DNA of 38,532 nt from Symbiobacteriaceae bacterium (GTDB lineage Bacteria; Bacillota; Sulfobacillia; Symbiobacteriales; Symbiobacteriaceae), in assembly GCA_029239785.1 (NCBI GenBank), contig JARBUG010000026.1, forward strand, positions 1-38,532. Reading direction: 5' to 3'. The translations under genes were made by a program, and so were the position numbers. A model generated the notes under the pieces. That model was not told the origin of the DNA. It worked only from the letters and a program-made list of their open reading frames with translations, and ran no database searches. Below, piece by piece: positions 8,258 to 16,509 of the stretch (its first letter is position 1; each line of letters opens with the position of its first letter).

Positions 8258-9631
8258 CTAAATCGCCTTGTAGATGATGCTCACGATGAACAGCACCGTC
8301 AGAATCCAGGTCAGGATCGTGACATCCTTCCACTTGCCCGTCAGGGTCTTCAGGAAGGCGTAGGTGCAAATCGACCAGACCAGGCCGTTGGCGATTGAGT
8401 AGGTCAGCGGCATCATGATGATCGCCAGGAAGGCCGGAATCGCTTCGGTCAGGTCGTCCAGTTTGATCTCCCGAATCGGGTCCAGCATGAGGAAGCCGAC
8501 CAGAATCAGGGCCGGAGCCGTGGCCTGGCCCGGGATAATGGTGGCCAGCGGCGCCAGGAAGAGTGCGAACAGGAAGAGCACAGCCACCGTAACGGCGGTC
8601 AGGCCGGTCCGGCCGCCCTCGGCGATGCCGGCGGCGCTTTCGACGTACGTGGTCGTCGACGAAGTGCCCAGCAGGCCGCCGATGATCGAGCCGGTGGAGT
8701 CGGCGATCAGACCCTTGCCGGCCCGCGGGAAGGAGCCGGTCTTGTCGATCCAGCCCAGGCGGGTCGCCAGGCCCGAGAACGTGCCGACGGTATCAAACAG
8801 GTCGACGAACGTAAACGTGAAGATGATGGTCCAGATGCCGACTTCGAACAGACCCTTGAAGTCGAGCTGTAGGAAGCCGGTGCTGAACGTTTCCCAGCTA
8901 GGCATGGCGACAAGACCGCCCCAGCCGGGCCAGGTGGAGACATGGGTGCCCGCCTCGGCACCCGGCACGAAGAAGCCGGCAATCGTCGTCAGCAGAATGC
9001 CGATGACGAGAGCACCCTTCACCTTCATGGAAAGCAGCACGGCCATCAGGATCAGGCCGCCGATGGAGAGCAAAGCGCCAGGCGATGTCAGGTTGCCCAT
9101 GGCAACAGCGGTGGCGTCGTTCTTGATGACGATGCCTGCGTTCTGCAGGCCGATGAACGCAATAAAAAGACCAATGCCAATCGAAACACCGAGCTTGATC
9201 GTCATGGGGATCTCCCGGATGATCCGCTCACGGATCGGGAGGACGGTCAGGACCAGGCAGATGGCGCCGTCCAGGACGACTGCCGCCAGGGCGACCTGCC
9301 AGGAGATGCCCATTTGGCCGACGGCGGTGAAAGCGAAGAACGCATTCATGCCCATTCCCGGGGCCAGGGCAAACGGAAGGTTTGCGTACAGGCCCATGAC
9401 CAGCGTGGCGGCGGCCGAGGCGATGGCGGTGGCCATCAGTACCGCCTTCGCATCCATGCCAGTGGTGCTGAGAATGTTGGGGTTGACGAAGAGGATGTAG
9501 GCCATGGTCATAAAGGTCGTGAGGCCGGCAAGCAGTTCAGTCTTCACCGTGGTTTTGCTGGCGGCAAGGGCAAAAGTCCTTTCAAGCCAGCCGTACTGCG
9601 GAGCAGATGCGTTTTTCGGCATCGCAGACAT
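8258..9631 (-). CDS. NCS2/AzgA-type purine permease (guanine/hypoxanthine/adenine class)
   Basis: Proton-coupled uptake of purine bases across the cytoplasmic membrane. It has 457 residues, the usual length for the AzgA/PbuG/PbuO branch. It has about 12 membrane segments. Family signatures seen: TELLAGLTTFMTMAYILFVNP near the N-terminus, LPFALAPGMGMNAFFAFT, FDTVGTFSGLATR and GKGLIADSTGSIIGGLLGTSS. The substrate cannot be fixed to one base. The start at 9631 has GGGGG 8 bases upstream. The gene is divergent from the molybdenum hydroxylase operon and shares its control region, which supports one purine salvage/catabolism unit. A terminator follows. Confidence 0.92.
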   Translation of the reverse strand: MSAMPKNASAPQYGWLERTFALAASKTTVKTELLAGLTTFMTMAYILFVNPNILSTTGMDAKAVLMATAIASAAATLVMGLYANLPFALAPGMGMNAFFAFTAVGQMGISWQVALAAVVLDGAICLVLTVLPIRERIIREIPMTIKLGVSIGIGLFIAFIGLQNAGIVIKNDATAVAMGNLTSPGALLSIGGLILMAVLLSMKVKGALVIGILLTTIAGFFVPGAEAGTHVSTWPGWGGLVAMPSWETFSTGFLQLDFKGLFEVGIWTIIFTFTFVDLFDTVGTFSGLATRLGWIDKTGSFPRAGKGLIADSTGSIIGGLLGTSSTTTYVESAAGIAEGGRTGLTAVTVAVLFLFALFLAPLATIIPGQATAPALILVGFLMLDPIREIKLDDLTEAIPAFLAIIMMPLTYSIANGLVWSICTYAFLKTLTGKWKDVTILTWILTVLFIVSIIYKAI

Positions 9632-9917
9632 GTTGTATGCCCCCTGTGCAGTAATTCGTGGGACGGTCGGTGGTTGATAGACGTGTGCTTTGAGCCGGGC
9701 CGAAACGGGACTTTTGCGACAAATATCACCTCCAACTTAAATAATTCAAATACTTGGGCGACAAAAGCTTTTGCGATTTGTGATGAAAATACCTCCTACG
9801 GAGCAGGAAAAGTTTTGCCGCTGGTAAATGTAAGTGTTGGATGTGAAGTAGGACTTCACATGGTTCGGGTATCGGAAGGTCAGGTCCCATGGATTTGGGG
9901 TAGAAGGGGGCATTTTC
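9632..9917. promoter_or_regulatory. Divergent control region, permease / xanthine dehydrogenase operon
   Basis: A 286-base AT-richer stretch holding the promoters of both transcription units. Symmetric elements seen: a perfect palindrome CAAAAGCTTTTG at 9762-9773; a direct repeat of (A/G)CTTTTGCGA...ACCTCC at 9710-9733 and 9767-9796; and a 9-bp perfect inverted repeat ATGTGAAGT-AGG-ACTTCACAT at 9841-9861 just upstream of the plus-strand operon. These look like operators. No canonical purine riboswitch core was found, and -35/-10 boxes are not convincing. The regulator is not encoded nearby. Confidence 0.55.
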
Positions 9918-10754
9918 ATGTTCCTGCGGATGCAGGCCTTTGAACGACCAACTGATCTGGCGGAGGCGCTCCGGCTCCTTGCCCGGCCAGGCTATCGCCC
10001 TCTGGGAGGCGGCACCGCAGCCGTGGGCCCGGTAGATGCAGAGACGGCCGGCCTCGTGGACCTGTCCGGACTTGGGTTGCAGTACAGCCGCATGGAGCAC
10101 GACGGACTGGTGCTCGGTGCGATGATGACCCTGGGCGACCTGCTCGGCCTGCCTGAGCTGCTGCTGATTGGCGGCGGGGTGCTGGGCAAGGCGGTGGAGC
10201 GGACCGGGCCGCCCACGCTGCTGAACCGGGCGACCATGGGCGGGAGCCTGGTGGGGGGCGCGCCTGACCTGGCAACGGCCCTGCTCGCCCTGGGCGCCCA
10301 GGTGACCCTGGCCCGGCTGGATGCCGCCGGTCAGGTGGTGTGTGAGATGTCCGACCTGGAGCGCTACGAAGCGGAACCCGCCACCCTGATCGAGTCGGTG
10401 CGGATTCCGGTGAAGCCCGTGCTGACGGGGTACGAGCGGGTGGCCCGCACGCCCCGTGACCTGCCCGCCGTGGCGGTGGTCGCGGCCATGGAGCAGGACG
10501 GCCAGTTTGTGCAGAACGTGCGAATCGCCGCGTACGGCCTGGCGCCGGCCCCGATTCGCCTGAAGGCCGCCGAGGAGGAGCTGGAAGATGCCGCGCCGAT
10601 CGAGGCGGTGATCCAGCGGGCGGCGGAGGCAGCTGCGGCAATGGTGACGCCGCCCGCTGACCTGCGGGGCAGCAGCGAGTACCGCCGCCACCTGGCCCGG
10701 GTGCTGACACGGCGGGCGGTAGAAGCGGCCGCGGGCCGCATGGGAAGGATGTGA
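9918..10754 (+). CDS. xdhB: FAD-binding subunit of a xanthine dehydrogenase-type molybdenum hydroxylase
   Basis: Carries FAD and passes electrons from the iron-sulfur domain to the acceptor; 278 residues, normal for the medium subunit. The FAD/pyrophosphate motifs are seen as YRPLGGGTAAVGP (about 25-37) and NRATMGGSLVGGAPDLATAL (about 102-121), the usual RN-ATxGGN-like loop; the C-terminal CO-dehydrogenase-flavoprotein domain follows. Its AGAAGGGGG site is well placed before ATG 9918. It is the first gene of the operon, with 4 bases to the next gene. By synteny it partners the 956-residue fused subunit next door. Confidence 0.88.
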   Translation: MFLRMQAFERPTDLAEALRLLARPGYRPLGGGTAAVGPVDAETAGLVDLSGLGLQYSRMEHDGLVLGAMMTLGDLLGLPELLLIGGGVLGKAVERTGPPTLLNRATMGGSLVGGAPDLATALLALGAQVTLARLDAAGQVVCEMSDLERYEAEPATLIESVRIPVKPVLTGYERVARTPRDLPAVAVVAAMEQDGQFVQNVRIAAYGLAPAPIRLKAAEEELEDAAPIEAVIQRAAEAAAAMVTPPADLRGSSEYRRHLARVLTRRAVEAAAGRMGRM

Positions 10755-10758
10755 GCGC

Positions 10759-13629
10759 ATGCGCATCGAGCTGAAGATTAATGGCCGGCGCTTCACGCCC
10801 GAGGTGGCGCCGCAGGAGACGCTGCTTACCGTGCTGCGGCGCGAGGGGTTTTACTCGGTCAAGCATGGCTGCGATACCGGCGAGTGCGGCGCCTGCACGG
10901 TGCTGATTAACGGGAAGCCGACCACGACCTGCAACCTGCTGGCAATGCAGGTGGCGGGCGCCGCCGTCGAGACGGTGGAGGGGCTGGAGGAGAGCGGCGA
11001 GCTGCATCCGCTGCAGGAGCGGTTTGCACAGACGGCCGCGGTTCAGTGCGGTTTCTGCACGCCCGCCATGATCATGGCGGCCAAGGCGCTGTTAGATGAG
11101 AATCCGACGCCGACGGAGGCCGAAGTCCGGCGGGCGCTGTCAAGTACGATTTGCCGTTGCACCGGGTACAAGCAGCCGGTGGAGGCCGTGCTGCGGGCGG
11201 CGGCTGACCTGCGCGGGGAGAGCGCGGGGGCGGGCGCAGAGCCGCAGCCCGAAGGCGTGACCCCGGCCGAGGGCACCGGGGCGGGCGGTGGCGCGCCGTC
11301 CCACGATCCTGCCGCGGTTCTGACCAGGACCCCGCTCAAGGTGGTCGGCAAATCCGTCCGCAAGGTGGACAACAACAAGCTCGTCACCGGGCGCCCCGCC
11401 TTCACGGACGACATCGAACACCGCGGCATGCTCCATGCCCGGCTGCTCCTCAGCCCCCACGCCCACGCGCTGATCAAGCGCATTGACGCCAGCAAGGCCC
11501 GCGCCCTCCCCGGGGTGCACGCCGTGCTGACCCACCAGGACATCCCCCGGGTCAGCTTTACCACCGCCGGCCAGACCTGGCCCGAGCCCTCGCCCTACGA
11601 CACCCGGAGCCTTGACAACAAGGTCCGCTTCGTGGGCGACCGGGTCGCTGCCGTCGCCGCCGAAACCCCGGAAATCGCCGAGGAAGCCCTCCGCCTCATC
11701 GAAGTGGAGTACGAACTGCTGCCGGCCATCTTCGATCCGGAGGAGGCGTTGAAGCCCGGCGCCCCCATCATCCACGATGAACCGGACTGCACCGGCATTG
11801 GTGGGTATGACGCGACGAAGAACATCGCCGCCGAAATCCACGCCCAGGTCGGCAACGTCGAGCAGGGCCTGGCCGAGGCGGATATCGTCATCCAGCGGAC
11901 CTACAAGGTGCCGCAGGTGCAGCAGACGCCCATCGAGACGCACATCTGCATCACCCGGCTGGACGAGAACAACCGGCTGGAGGTCCGCACCTCGACGCAG
12001 GTGCCGTTCCACGTCCGGCGCATCATCGCACCGGTCCTGGGCCTGCGCCCCAGCCAAATCCGGGTGATCAAACCCCGCATCGGCGGCGGCTTCGGCGTCA
12101 AGCAGGAGATCCTCATCGAAGATATCGCCGGCCACCTGACGCTCAAGACCCGGCGCCCGGTCAAGCTGGAGCTGACCCGGGAGGAGGAGTTCCGGGCTTC
12201 CCGCTCCCGCCATCCGCAGATCCTTCGCATGCGGACCGGCGTGAAGCGCGACGGCACCCTGACCGCCCACGAGATGGTGGTGGTCGCCAACACGGGCGGC
12301 TACGGCAGCCACGCCCTCACCGTTCAGTCCAACACGGGCTCCAAGGCGATGGCGCTCTACAACTGCCCGAATATCCGGTTTGACTGCAAGACGGCCTACA
12401 CCAACCTGCCGCCGGCAGGCGCCTTCCGGGGTTACGGCGGGCCGCAGGGGTTCTTCGCCGTCGAGTGCCACCTGGACGAAGTGGCGAACGCCGTTGGCAT
12501 GGACCCGCTCGCCTTCCGCCTGAAGAACTGCCTGAAGACGGGCGATATCCACCCACTGGCCGCGGCCCTGGGCGAAGGCCGGGAAGGGTTCGAGCAGCGG
12601 ATTGAGTCCTGCGGGCTGCCCGAGTGCGCCGAGTTCGGGAAGACCGAAATCAAGTGGGACGACATGCATGTGCCGAGCGGCCTCACCAAGCGCCGGGGCC
12701 TGGGCGTCGCCTTCGCCATGCACGGCACGGCGATTCCCGGCGTCGACATGGGCGCCGCGTCCATCAAAATGAATGATGACGGCTCCTTCAACCTGCTGGT
12801 CGGCGCCACCGATCTGGGCACCGGCTCCGATACGATCATGGCGCAGTTGGCCGCCGAGGTTCTGGGCATCAAGCCTGAGGAAGTCCTGGTCTACTCATCT
12901 GATACCGATATGACTCCGTTCGACACGGGCGCCTACGCTTCGTCAACGACCTACATTTCCGGCGGCGCCGTGGTGCGTGCGGCGGAGGATGTGGCGGGCC
13001 AGATTCAGGCGGTGGCCGGGGCGATGCTGGATGTGCCGGCTGATGACCTGGAGCTGCGGGACGGGCGGGTTTACGCCAACGACGGGAGCAGCGTGACGCT
13101 CTCCGAAGTGGCGCTGCGGTCGCTGCACCAGCACGATCAGCACCAGATCGCCGCCATCGCATCGAAGATGTCGTATGACTCGCCGCCACCGTTCGCGGCC
13201 ACCTTCGCCGATGTGGAGGTTGATGTCGAAACGGGCGAAGTGCAGGTCAAGAAGCTGGTCATGTCGGTGGATGCCGGCCGAATCGTCAACCCCGCGCTGG
13301 CCCTGGGTCAGATTGAGGGCGGCATGACGCAGGCGTTGGGCTACGCCGTCTCCGAGGAGATGGTCTACGACGAGAAGGGCCTGATGGTGAACCCGAACTT
13401 CCGGGACTACCGGGTCTTCCTGGCGGATGAGATGCCCGAGATTGTGGCGCATCTTGTCGAAACGGCGGATCCCTTTGGGCCGTATGGCGTCAAGGCGGTG
13501 GCGGAGATCCCCATGGACGGGGTCGCGCCGGCGGTGGCGAACGCCATCTATGCGGCGACGGGCGTGCGGATGTACGAGATCCCCCTGACGCCGGAGCGGG
13601 TCTGGAAAGCGCTGCATCAGAAGGAGTGA
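10759..13629 (+). CDS. Fused [2Fe-2S] / molybdopterin subunit of xanthine dehydrogenase-type hydroxylase
   Basis: Hydroxylates a purine or similar heterocycle at a molybdenum centre and moves electrons through two [2Fe-2S] clusters. 956 residues. N-terminal iron-sulfur part (1-153): Cys38/43/46/58 for the plant-ferredoxin cluster and Cys97/100/132/134 for the helical cluster. A proline/glycine/alanine-rich linker (about 154-185) joins the molybdopterin part: GGGFGVKQE, GAFRGYGGPQ, DLGTGSDT and the C-terminal YGVKAVAEIPMDG with the expected catalytic glutamate. In many bacteria these parts are separate genes; the fused form is known in the group annotated as selenium-dependent xanthine dehydrogenases, so that is one possible assignment. 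No XdhC-type chaperone or molybdenum-cofactor gene is nearby. Substrate is inferred from the neighbours. Confidence 0.88.
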   Translation: MRIELKINGRRFTPEVAPQETLLTVLRREGFYSVKHGCDTGECGACTVLINGKPTTTCNLLAMQVAGAAVETVEGLEESGELHPLQERFAQTAAVQCGFCTPAMIMAAKALLDENPTPTEAEVRRALSSTICRCTGYKQPVEAVLRAAADLRGESAGAGAEPQPEGVTPAEGTGAGGGAPSHDPAAVLTRTPLKVVGKSVRKVDNNKLVTGRPAFTDDIEHRGMLHARLLLSPHAHALIKRIDASKARALPGVHAVLTHQDIPRVSFTTAGQTWPEPSPYDTRSLDNKVRFVGDRVAAVAAETPEIAEEALRLIEVEYELLPAIFDPEEALKPGAPIIHDEPDCTGIGGYDATKNIAAEIHAQVGNVEQGLAEADIVIQRTYKVPQVQQTPIETHICITRLDENNRLEVRTSTQVPFHVRRIIAPVLGLRPSQIRVIKPRIGGGFGVKQEILIEDIAGHLTLKTRRPVKLELTREEEFRASRSRHPQILRMRTGVKRDGTLTAHEMVVVANTGGYGSHALTVQSNTGSKAMALYNCPNIRFDCKTAYTNLPPAGAFRGYGGPQGFFAVECHLDEVANAVGMDPLAFRLKNCLKTGDIHPLAAALGEGREGFEQRIESCGLPECAEFGKTEIKWDDMHVPSGLTKRRGLGVAFAMHGTAIPGVDMGAASIKMNDDGSFNLLVGATDLGTGSDTIMAQLAAEVLGIKPEEVLVYSSDTDMTPFDTGAYASSTTYISGGAVVRAAEDVAGQIQAVAGAMLDVPADDLELRDGRVYANDGSSVTLSEVALRSLHQHDQHQIAAIASKMSYDSPPPFAATFADVEVDVETGEVQVKKLVMSVDAGRIVNPALALGQIEGGMTQALGYAVSEEMVYDEKGLMVNPNFRDYRVFLADEMPEIVAHLVETADPFGPYGVKAVAEIPMDGVAPAVANAIYAATGVRMYEIPLTPERVWKALHQKE

Positions 13630-13637
13630 GTGGTCCT

Positions 13638-15035
13638 ATGTCCTCCATGTTGATCAAGAACGCCCGCAACATTATCACCATGGACGACCGGCGCAGCCGT
13701 GTGCCGGGCGGCAGCATCTATATAGAAGGGCCGGAGATCAAGGCGGTGGGCGCCGACCTTTCGCATGTGGTTGCGGATGTGGTGATCGACGCCCGGGGGA
13801 AGGTGGTCATCCCCGGGATGGTGAACGGCCATCATCACCTGAACCAGGTGCTGACCAAGAACGTGCCGCTGGCGCAGGATAAGGGGTTGTTCGACTGGCT
13901 GACCACGCTCTATCAGGTGTGGCAGCATTTGCAGCCGGGCGACCTGCATGCGGGTGCGACGGCGGGGCTGGGCGAGTTACTGAAGACCGGGTGCACCACG
14001 GCGGCTGACCACTTTTACGCCTTCCCGCGGGAGAGCCGGAACCTGCTGGATGAGGAGATTCAGGCGGCGGCGGAGCTGGGCATGCGGTTCCATCCGACCC
14101 GGGGGTCGATGTCGCGAGGCAAGTCGAAGGGCGGCCTGCCGCCCGATGAGTTGACCCAGAGCGAGGATGAAATTCTGGCCGATACCCGCCGGGCGATTGA
14201 GACGCATCACCGGCCGGAGCGGTTCAGTATGGTGCGGGTGGGCGTGGCGCCGTGTTCGCCTTTCTCCGTGACGACGGAGTTGATGAAGGAGGCGGCGGTG
14301 CTGGCCCGGTCGTACGGGGTGCGCCTGCATACGCATCTGGCGGAGACGATTGATGAGCAGGATTTCTGCCGTGAGATGTACGGCATGCGGCCCCTGGAGT
14401 ACATGGAGTCGACGGGCTGGATCGGGCCGGATGTGTGGTACGCGCACGGCATTCATTTCAGTGATGATGAGGTGCGGCGGATTGGGGCCGCGCATGCTGG
14501 TGTGTGCCATTGTCCGGTGTCGAATATGAAGCTGTCGTCGGGTACGTGTCGGGTGCCGGATCTGCTGAAGGCGGGCGCGGCGGTTGGTTTAGGGGTTGAT
14601 GGGTCGGCGAGTGCCGATTCGTCGAACATGTTGTTTGAGGCCCGGGTTGGGTATTTGCTGCATAAGCATGCGCACGGCCCGACGGCAGTGACGGCGGAGG
14701 ATATGTTGTGGCTGGCGACCCGGGGCGGCGCGGCGGTTTTGGGCCGTGATGATATTGGGTCGATTGAGGTGGGCAAGGCGGCGGACCTGGTGTTGGTGGA
14801 TGTGAATCAGGTCGGGTATGCCGGCGCCCTGCATGATGATGTGGGGATGCTGATGATGACCGGGTCGACCCAGGTTGTGGATACGGTGATTGTGAACGGG
14901 GTCGTGGTGGTGCAGGAAGGCCGCCTGACCCGGGTCGATGAGGAGAAGGTTGTGCGCCAGGCGAATGCGGCCAGCGCCCGGCTGGTTGAGGCAGCCGGGG
15001 TTGCGACGGGCCGGGATTTCGTGGGGCGGGTGTAG
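13638..15035 (+). CDS. 8-oxoguanine deaminase-like amidohydrolase
   Basis: Metal-dependent deaminase, cytoplasmic, 465 residues. Metal ligands of the amidohydrolase superfamily are visible: H65xH67 (NGHHHLNQ), the later HTHLAE histidine, the HGIHF histidine and the aspartate in GLGVDGSASAD. The segment GLFDWLTTLYQVW followed by GCTTAADHFYAFP is typical of the 8-oxoguanine deaminase / hydroxyatrazine aminohydrolase branch; the first would make urate and ammonia. The related SsnA selenium-metabolism family is an alternative. I chose ATG 13638 because AAGGAG lies at 13621-13626, inside the end of the upstream gene. Third codon positions turn T/G-rich in the last half. A strong terminator follows, closing the operon. 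Confidence 0.8.
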   Translation: MSSMLIKNARNIITMDDRRSRVPGGSIYIEGPEIKAVGADLSHVVADVVIDARGKVVIPGMVNGHHHLNQVLTKNVPLAQDKGLFDWLTTLYQVWQHLQPGDLHAGATAGLGELLKTGCTTAADHFYAFPRESRNLLDEEIQAAAELGMRFHPTRGSMSRGKSKGGLPPDELTQSEDEILADTRRAIETHHRPERFSMVRVGVAPCSPFSVTTELMKEAAVLARSYGVRLHTHLAETIDEQDFCREMYGMRPLEYMESTGWIGPDVWYAHGIHFSDDEVRRIGAAHAGVCHCPVSNMKLSSGTCRVPDLLKAGAAVGLGVDGSASADSSNMLFEARVGYLLHKHAHGPTAVTAEDMLWLATRGGAAVLGRDDIGSIEVGKAADLVLVDVNQVGYAGALHDDVGMLMMTGSTQVVDTVIVNGVVVVQEGRLTRVDEEKVVRQANAASARLVEAAGVATGRDFVGRV

Positions 15036-15054
15036 GGTTGGCTCTGGTTCCACG

Positions 15055-15083
15055 GGGAGGGCGCTGCGGCGCCCTCCTTTTTT
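15055..15083 (+). terminator. Terminator of the purine operon
   Basis: GGAGGGCGC-TGCG-GCGCCCTCC followed by six T: a textbook intrinsic terminator. Confidence 0.92.
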
Positions 15084-15171
15084 GTTGTGGTTTTTTCGCG
15101 AACCCATCGAACTTTCGCCAACCCCATCTCGTATTAGTTCATACCAGAATGGTTGATGGAGGTGTTTGTTG

Positions 15172-15702
15172 ATGGGTGGTCGTGATCTGAAGGGTGCCAG
15201 GCAGGTTTCCGTTACGCCGGAGCGGCTGCAACTGCCGAAGTACGGTGATAAGCCCGGGTGGCGTGGTGAGAAGCCTGGCACCATCTGGGGCAACACAGGG
15301 GCCGGTGTCCAGGTGAAGGAAGCATCCAAGAGCCGTCTGGGCAGCCCCGACCCGACCTGGGCCCATGTCACCTTCCGGTTTCCAACCCCTAACGAGACCC
15401 TGTTGGTGGTTGCGCCGGTGCATCCTCCGGTCGATCCCCTGAAGCCGGAGCCCAACACCTATCGCATCGGGTGGAGCGATGGTGCTCCGATTATCCGGGG
15501 GCTGAAGCTGCTGGCGGAGGCTGCACAAATCGTGTTCCGGCCGGATGTGTGGTATGAGATGAGCACCGAGTTGGGTGAGGATGAGGGCGGCGCCGTGGTG
15601 TGGTCAAGTTGGACCGAGGCCGTCTTGTCGCCGCGGACTGCGTCTGCGAAGGATGAAGGCGAGACTGGTGACAGCGAGGTCGCAGCGGGAAACCAGCCGT
15701 GA
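15172..15702 (+). CDS. Hypothetical protein
   Basis: Unrecognised 176-residue protein. It is soluble by composition: no signal peptide or membrane helix. The N-terminal third is basic and glycine-rich; the middle (THVTF-like strands, WYEMSTELGEDEGG, VVWSSW) looks beta-rich. ATG 15172 has GGAGG 9 bases upstream; two in-frame TTG codons just before it are less likely. It is flanked by the purine operon terminator and by a 33-bp repeat array that begins within a few bases of its stop. Function unknown. Confidence 0.6.
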   Translation: MGGRDLKGARQVSVTPERLQLPKYGDKPGWRGEKPGTIWGNTGAGVQVKEASKSRLGSPDPTWAHVTFRFPTPNETLLVVAPVHPPVDPLKPEPNTYRIGWSDGAPIIRGLKLLAEAAQIVFRPDVWYEMSTELGEDEGGAVVWSSWTEAVLSPRTASAKDEGETGDSEVAAGNQP

Positions 15703-15703
15703 C

Positions 15704-15990
15704 GGGGCAGTGCGAAGGAAGCGTGGCGTCCGGGCATGAGCGGGGCGCAGGAAGCGCGAAGTCCGAGCATAGGCAGGGCGATGGGCGTTGATAGTCCCAG
15801 CGTTGGCAGGGCGTAGGGCGGTGAAACTCCCAGCGATGGCAGGGCGTTGGTAGCGTGAAGTCCGGGCATATGCAGGGCGTTGGGCGTTGATAGTCCCAGC
15901 GTTGGCAGGGCGTAGGTAGCGTGAAGTCCGGGCAACGGCAGGGCGTTGGGCGATCATAGTCCCAGCGCTGTGAGGGCGCCAGGTGTTCGC
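15704..15990. repeat. 33-bp tandem repeat array (minisatellite)
   Basis: At least six clean 33-base units (starts at 15772, 15805, 15838, 15871, 15904, 15937) share GGCAGGGCGT at their head. Two degenerate units precede them and one follows. The tails come in two types: A (GATAGTCCCAGCG) and B (GTGAAGTCCGGGCA), mostly alternating, which gives a 66-base higher-order period. Because 33 is a multiple of three, all minus-strand frames stay open here; that does not make them genes. Confidence 0.85.
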
Positions 15991-15997
15991 AGTAAGC

Positions 15998-16037
15998 TCC
16001 GCAGGCCTCGCTGGCAGTGAGGCCTGCGGATGTTTTT
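15998..16037 (+). terminator. Terminator beyond the repeat array
   Basis: Perfect 12-bp arms TCCGCAGGCCTC / GAGGCCTGCGGA with a 9-base loop, then TG and five T. It is probably the 3' end of the transcript from the hypothetical gene at 15172, which would carry the repeat array as a long 3' untranslated region. Confidence 0.75.
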
Positions 16038-16432
16038 GCCTCCGGGCCGCTGCCGAAAGTTCGAATAGATTTTGTCGCCCGTTTTCCCGTGAAAAAAGCG
16101 ATACTATCTTTCCGAAACAGGGCTTTAGGGCGATTTCGGGCAGGATCAGGCTGTTCTTCCGGTGGTTCAACTATGTAGTAACCGCAGAACCTAGCGTTAT
16201 GTGGAGAATGGTGTCGGACCACGCTGTCGAACGAGACCTGACCGGGCGACACGACCGCCAAAGCGGCCTTCGGACTCGCTTACGCAAAGAAACTATCGCT
16301 TGTGGCACTTGGTCGCCGGTGTCATTTTCTTATCGAACCCGGGCGCGGCCTGCCTGCATATCCCTGGGCGGGGTTGCACCGGAGTACGTGCGCCACGTCG
16401 GCCAGCGCCCGCAGGGCGCCCAAGTAGATTTG

Positions 16433-16480
16433 GGTCCGATTTTGTCCAGCCCGGAGCCGGCGGCTGGACAAAATCGGACC
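16433..16480. repeat. Perfect 19-bp inverted repeat
   Basis: Left arm 16433-16451 and right arm 16462-16480 are exact complements with a 10-base GC-rich loop. No T run follows on either strand, so a simple terminator is unlikely. It lies 30 bases beyond the 3' end of the chemoreceptor gene. Confidence 0.8.
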
Positions 16481-16509
16481 GACAGACGGGCCCGGGCGCC
16501 GCCGGCCGG

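Larger units (their letters stand above)
15703..16509. other. 807-base region without a credible gene
   Basis: Holds the 33-bp repeat array (to about 15990), a terminator hairpin (15998-16037), about 390 bases with no feature I can name, and a long perfect inverted repeat (16433-16480). Several long open frames on both strands cross it, but their composition (Pro/Arg/Thr/Cys-rich, no ribosome site) points to artefacts of the repeat and of high GC. Confidence 0.6.

Noticed and set aside
9632-9917. Purine riboswitch before the permease
   Set aside because: The conserved junction bases and loop-loop motif of the purine aptamer could not be found on either strand.
11140-12723. Long minus-strand open frame (527 codons) opposite the molybdopterin subunit
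   Set aside because: A shadow of the GC-rich real gene; no ribosome site and a Gly/Asp/Val/His/Arg-rich composition typical of antisense frames.
15704-15990. CRISPR array
   Set aside because: Units are contiguous and similar along their whole length, with no unique spacers and no cas genes.
15491-16261. Minus-strand protein with repeated Cys/Pro/Trp units
   Set aside because: The apparent peptide repeat comes from the 33-bp DNA repeat, which keeps every frame open; no ribosome site, and overlapping frames on the same strand look equally open.
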